The notes beneath the pieces were generated by a model. It saw nothing but the letters and a program-made list of their open reading frames with translations, made no database searches and was not told where the DNA came from. Below, one piece after another: positions 61,052 to 64,000 of a DNA stretch of 64,000 bases. The stretch spans positions 4,898,001 through 4,962,000 of the forward strand of contig NZ_CP096829.1 in the NCBI RefSeq assembly GCF_023272795.1, given 5' to 3'. How positions within the stretch are numbered: position 1 is the first letter of the stretch; every line of letters begins with the position of its first letter. The DNA comes from Flavobacterium humidisoli. Its GTDB lineage: Bacteria; Bacteroidota; Bacteroidia; Flavobacteriales; Flavobacteriaceae. A program made the translations under genes and the position numbers.

Positions 61052-62029
61052 TTATATCAAAGTATTGTTAGACCTGAAAGATTCAAAAAACTCGAAAGCT
61101 CTTTTCTCTGCATAAGAATACTCAGAATCACGAAGCGGAAAAGCACAATGCCCACCGTATTTTGGTGTTTCTAGATAAACAAACGCACTGTCTTTGGCAA
61201 TAGTTCTCGGGTAACATCTTTCGCCCAGAAAAGGATCGTCTAGCGAATTAATAATTAAAACTGGAGTTGTAATGTTTTTAAGAGAAAACTCTGGAGAAAC
61301 ACGCTCGTAATAATCGTCACGACTTGCAAAACCATGAAGCGGAGCCGTAAAATATTGATCGACTTCATCAAAAGTAGAAATATTATCTATTTGATCACGG
61401 TTGATAAAATCAGGAAATTGAGCTGCTTTGTATTTCAGTTTCTTTTTAATATCAATGGTAAAATTCTTCAAATAAACTCTGTTAAAACCTTGCTTAAGCA
61501 CCTCTGCACTTGTGGCAATATGAGTTGGCACCGAAATTGAAACGGCAGCTTTTATGCGCTCATCTATTTTTGTCCATCCCAAATAATTTAGAAGCTGAAC
61601 GCCTCCCATTGAATATCCTATCAAATAAACATCTTCAAATCCTTTTTTCAAAGCAAACTGAACCACTTCATCCAAATCATCAACTGCACCGTGATGATAC
61701 AACCTTGGAAGACGATTCATTTCTCCGCCACAAGTACGATTGTTCCAAGCAAAAACCGAAAAACCTTTCTCCTTGAAATAGGCTGCACAGCTGTTATTAT
61801 AAGTTCTACGCGAATCGCCCTCTAAACCATGGCATAAAATAACTGCCTTTTTTGAATCATTTAAAATATAATCGATATTGATAAAATCTCCGTCATTCAA
61901 TTCATGCTTTTCTCTTGTGTATTCAGGCACTTCAAATTTCTTAATCAGTGCAGCATAAATGGTAGAAACATGCCTGTTGCGATGAATAATAGAAGGAGAA
62001 TTATATTCTGATTGTTCAATTAGTGGCAT
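61052..62029 (-). CDS. YheT-type alpha/beta hydrolase (325 aa)
   Basis: Cytoplasmic hydrolase of the YheT/ABHD1-like family. It has the family motif HGLEGDSRRTYNN (67-79), an RTCGGEMNRLPRLYHHG segment (98-114), the nucleophile Ser140 in GYSMGG, acid Asp264 or Asp265 in NSLDDPF, and His294 in YGGHCAFP. The length is normal for the family. The substrates of bacterial members are not established. It has its own promoter: TAGCTTTG (complement of 62057-62064), an exact -7 box 28 nt upstream of the ATG. Confidence 0.88.
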   Translation of the reverse strand: MPLIEQSEYNSPSIIHRNRHVSTIYAALIKKFEVPEYTREKHELNDGDFINIDYILNDSKKAVILCHGLEGDSRRTYNNSCAAYFKEKGFSVFAWNNRTCGGEMNRLPRLYHHGAVDDLDEVVQFALKKGFEDVYLIGYSMGGVQLLNYLGWTKIDERIKAAVSISVPTHIATSAEVLKQGFNRVYLKNFTIDIKKKLKYKAAQFPDFINRDQIDNISTFDEVDQYFTAPLHGFASRDDYYERVSPEFSLKNITTPVLIINSLDDPFLGERCYPRTIAKDSAFVYLETPKYGGHCAFPLRDSEYSYAEKRAFEFFESFRSNNTLI

Positions 62030-62056
62030 AACAAAGAGTTTTTGTGGTATTTACTA

Positions 62057-62064
62057 CAAAGCTA
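62057..62064 (-). promoter_or_regulatory. -7 box of the YheT-type gene
   Basis: TAGCTTTG on the minus strand is an exact TAnnTTTG match, 28 nt before the start codon at 62029. Confidence 0.55.
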
Positions 62065-62390
62065 AGAAATCATTCAATATGTAAATTAATTCTCTCTTTC
62101 TATTTTATCTTTTTAATAATTCCCTAAAAAAACACATCCAAAAAAATCGAAAGAAAGTTATTTTTAAATCTATAACACAAAACGGTAAAAACTATTGCTT
62201 TTTTTAAGGTATACGATTTTACAGCATCTGTTTCTTATTTCAAAATACCAGAAATTAATTTAAAAATAAACTCCTGTTAATTTTTAAAACAGCTTAATAT
62301 TGTAGCACATTAGAAAGAAAACAAATTGTTAAATGTTCTAGAACACTGCGCTTGTCGCGCCACCTCTAACTTAAATACTTACTTTATTTG

Positions 62391-62398
62391 TATATTTG
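62391..62398 (+). promoter_or_regulatory. -7 box of the histidine kinase gene
   Basis: TATATTTG is an exact TAnnTTTG match 33 nt before the ATG at 62431. It lies downstream of the alternative TTG start at 62326, which makes that start unlikely. Confidence 0.55.
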
Positions 62399-62430
62399 TC
62401 AAATCGATTTCTAAAAACAAAATCCCTCTA

Positions 62431-63801
62431 ATGTTCGAACTCTTACCAGTAGATCCAAAAACAATATTTCTACTTTACTTTTGGGGCAATTTGTTTACTT
62501 GCATTCTTATTTTTAGTTTTTCGTTTTCATATGCCAATAGCGATAACAGAAAAACTTTAAAATGGTTTGGCTTAGGCAAATTAATACTTACACTTGCTTG
62601 GGTATTGGCTCTTTTACGAAATATCATTCCTGATTTTGCGTCTATTAACATTGCCAATTCTATGATTCTGGGTGCTTGCTGCTTTGAAACTATGGCTATG
62701 CTGTCACTTATTAAAACGCATGCAAAAAAGCATTATCGGTTTCAAATAGCAATTACCGCAACATCAATAGTATTATTTAATATTTCCACATTTTTTGACG
62801 CGTCACTGAATGCTCGTGTCATAATTGGCGGTATTGGCATATTTTTTATCTATTTATTGCCAACTATAACTTATTTTACAGAAAAGGGAAAAAGCTTTTT
62901 TAAGACTTTTTATGTTTTGTGTTACATGGCATTTGAAATTCTAATTGCAATACGAATTATTCACAGATATTTGTATCCTCAAGATCTTATTATTTCCAAT
63001 GACATTTTCGATAGTCTATACAGCATTTGCCTATTTTTATTGACTTTAATTGGTATTGTAGGCTTTTTACTTTTGGTAAAAGAAAAGCAGGATCATAAAA
63101 TTAGAAAGCTTTTAAACGATAAGAACCAGTTCTTTTCTATTATTTCTCACGATTTAAGAGGTCCTTTAGGATCTTCTGTTTCTCTTTCTGAAATTCTACT
63201 GGAAAATATCGAAAAATACAGTCGAGAAGAAATTAAAGAAATATCAGAGCTTCTGCACGATTCGAACAAGAACATTTACAAATTACTGGAGAACCTTCTA
63301 GATTGGTCTAGAGTACAAACAGGAATGATTGCCTTTAATCCCAAAAATGTGCTTTTAAATGCTTTGATTGAAGAGAATATAGAATTAAGCCGAAATATCG
63401 CTTTAAATAAAAACATCAACATCACGTTTGAATCGGCTTACCTTGTCGAAGCAGAAGTTGATAAAAATATGATTAGCACCATCTTGCGAAATTTACTAAG
63501 TAATGCCATTAAATTTACAGACAAGAACGGTGAGATTAAAGTCAAATTAGTCAAAATAAATCAAAAAATAGAAATTTCGATTACAGATAACGGAATCGGA
63601 GTTCCTGACTACATAAAAGAAAAACTATTTAAAATAAACGGAAAGGTTCTACAAAAAGGAACAGAAAACGAACTAGGCAGCGGGCTCGGATTATTGCTTT
63701 GCAAAGAGTTTGTAAGCATTCATCAAGGAACAATTTGGGTAGAAAGCGAACAAGGAAAAGGAAGTACATTTCAGTTTACACTTCCGATAAAGGTGGTCTA
63801 A
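62431..63801 (+). CDS. Membrane histidine kinase with multi-helix N-terminus (456 aa)
   Basis: Sensor kinase of the inner membrane. Residues about 10-215 contain seven hydrophobic helices (LLYFWGNLFTCILIFSFSFS, ILTLAWVLALL, IAITATSIVLF, IIGGIGIFFIYLL, and others). The phospho-acceptor His240 lies in FSIISHDLRGPLGS (HisKA). The ATPase domain follows with N box LRNLLSNAIKFTD, G1 ITDNGIGVPD and G2 GSGLGLLLCKEF. The ATG at 62431 is chosen because the -7 box lies between it and the upstream TTG. No receiver gene is adjacent in this window, so its partner is unknown. Confidence 0.88.
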   Translation: MFELLPVDPKTIFLLYFWGNLFTCILIFSFSFSYANSDNRKTLKWFGLGKLILTLAWVLALLRNIIPDFASINIANSMILGACCFETMAMLSLIKTHAKKHYRFQIAITATSIVLFNISTFFDASLNARVIIGGIGIFFIYLLPTITYFTEKGKSFFKTFYVLCYMAFEILIAIRIIHRYLYPQDLIISNDIFDSLYSICLFLLTLIGIVGFLLLVKEKQDHKIRKLLNDKNQFFSIISHDLRGPLGSSVSLSEILLENIEKYSREEIKEISELLHDSNKNIYKLLENLLDWSRVQTGMIAFNPKNVLLNALIEENIELSRNIALNKNINITFESAYLVEAEVDKNMISTILRNLLSNAIKFTDKNGEIKVKLVKINQKIEISITDNGIGVPDYIKEKLFKINGKVLQKGTENELGSGLGLLLCKEFVSIHQGTIWVESEQGKGSTFQFTLPIKVV

Positions 63802-63830
63802 ATTCCAAGTCCAAACGAATAAAATAAAAA

Positions 63831-63864
63831 AATCCAAATTCCGGTTTGAACTGGAATTTGGATT
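63831..63864. terminator. Bidirectional terminator between the kinase and the SIMPL gene
   Basis: AATCCAAATTCC (63831-63842) and GGAATTTGGATT (63853-63864) form a perfect 12-bp stem with a 10-nt loop, with a run of A on the left and T on the right. It lies between two convergent stop codons. Confidence 0.9.
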
Positions 63865-63890
63865 TTAAATATTGGAATTTTTATATTCGT

Positions 63891-64000
63891 TTAGTCTAAT
63901 ACAAAACTTACACTAACATTTGCTGTAATTTCAATTTCACCGATAGCTAATGTTTCGTTGGACGCTCCTCCCATTGAATCTGCTTCTTTCATTCTCATTG
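63891..64000 (-). CDS. SIMPL (DUF541) domain protein, C-terminal end only
   Basis: The complement of 63891-64000 reads through to a TAA at 63891, with the C-terminal sequence MRMKEADSMGGASNETLAIG followed by EIEITANVSVSFVLD. This matches the end of SIMPL-domain proteins of Bacteroidota, periplasmic or outer-membrane proteins of the Omp28/Bp26-like family. The 5' part lies beyond the window. The terminator of the kinase gene ends 27 nt before the stop. Confidence 0.7.
   Translation of the reverse strand, partial: MRMKEADSMGGASNETLAIGEIEITANVSVSFVLD

Larger units (their letters stand above)
62030..62430. other. Divergent intergenic region, 401 nt
   Basis: It holds the promoter of the YheT-type gene on the left, a perfect 12-bp palindrome TGTTCTAGAACA (62334-62345), and the -7 box of the histidine kinase (62391-62398). 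The part between about 62070 and 62330 is AT-rich and shows nothing else. Confidence 0.5.

Noticed and set aside
62326..62430. TTG start for the histidine kinase
   Set aside because: An exact TAnnTTTG box lies downstream of the TTG and 33 nt before the ATG at 62431.

Overview
The window looks like chromosome of a Flavobacterium-type member of the Bacteroidota. The DNA is AT-rich. Many secreted proteins start with an MKK-type signal peptide ending in AQ or SQ. Two proteins carry type IX secretion sorting domains, and there are SprB, PKD, FN3 and HYR-like repeats. Several intergenic regions contain TAnnTTTG, the Bacteroidota -7 promoter box. No tRNA, rRNA, CRISPR array, integrase or intact insertion sequence was seen.

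Region 1 (197-16096, all minus strand) holds four large secreted repeat proteins: a 550-aa protein, a 393-aa protein with 61-aa tandem units, a 2103-aa collagen-like protein, and a 2045-aa HYR-repeat protein ending in a gliding-motility (type B) sorting domain. Large near-exact internal duplications show recent repeat turnover.

Region 2 (16804-25599) is small-molecule and stress metabolism: an AraC regulator with a DoxX-like membrane protein; an SDR; a TetR regulator with its own SDR, both preceded by the same dyad; an SDR-VOC operon with a perfect FNR-type box upstream; a Crp/Fnr regulator; and a DHA2-type MFS exporter.

Region 3 (25751-48630, all minus strand) is a 23-kb cluster of ten exported or membrane genes. 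The first five are packed with 3-4 nt gaps or a 4-nt overlap. They encode an FN3 protein, a 1717-aa SprB-repeat protein with a type A sorting domain, a TANFOR-like/FN3 protein with an apparently exchangeable C-terminus, and two AT-rich orphan genes. Then follow a secreted protein, a TIG/Ycf48-like lipoprotein, a PKD lipoprotein, a predicted outer-membrane barrel with a helical tail, and a 1578-aa beta-rich secreted protein. A promoter with a dyad at an activator position lies at 48660-48703. This is the best candidate in the window for an undescribed multi-component surface system.

Region 4 (49125-64000) starts with a TPR sensor kinase and a sigma-54-type response regulator. Next are two Crp/Fnr regulators flanking two operons: Hsp31/PfpI proteins, and a 2TM-cupin-CMD-hydrolase set. 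Both operons carry a nearly identical Crp/Fnr-like operator at exactly the same distance from a TAnnTTTG box, so a shared regulon is likely. The window ends with a DUF2490 protein, a YheT-type hydrolase, a membrane histidine kinase and the C-terminus of a SIMPL-domain protein.
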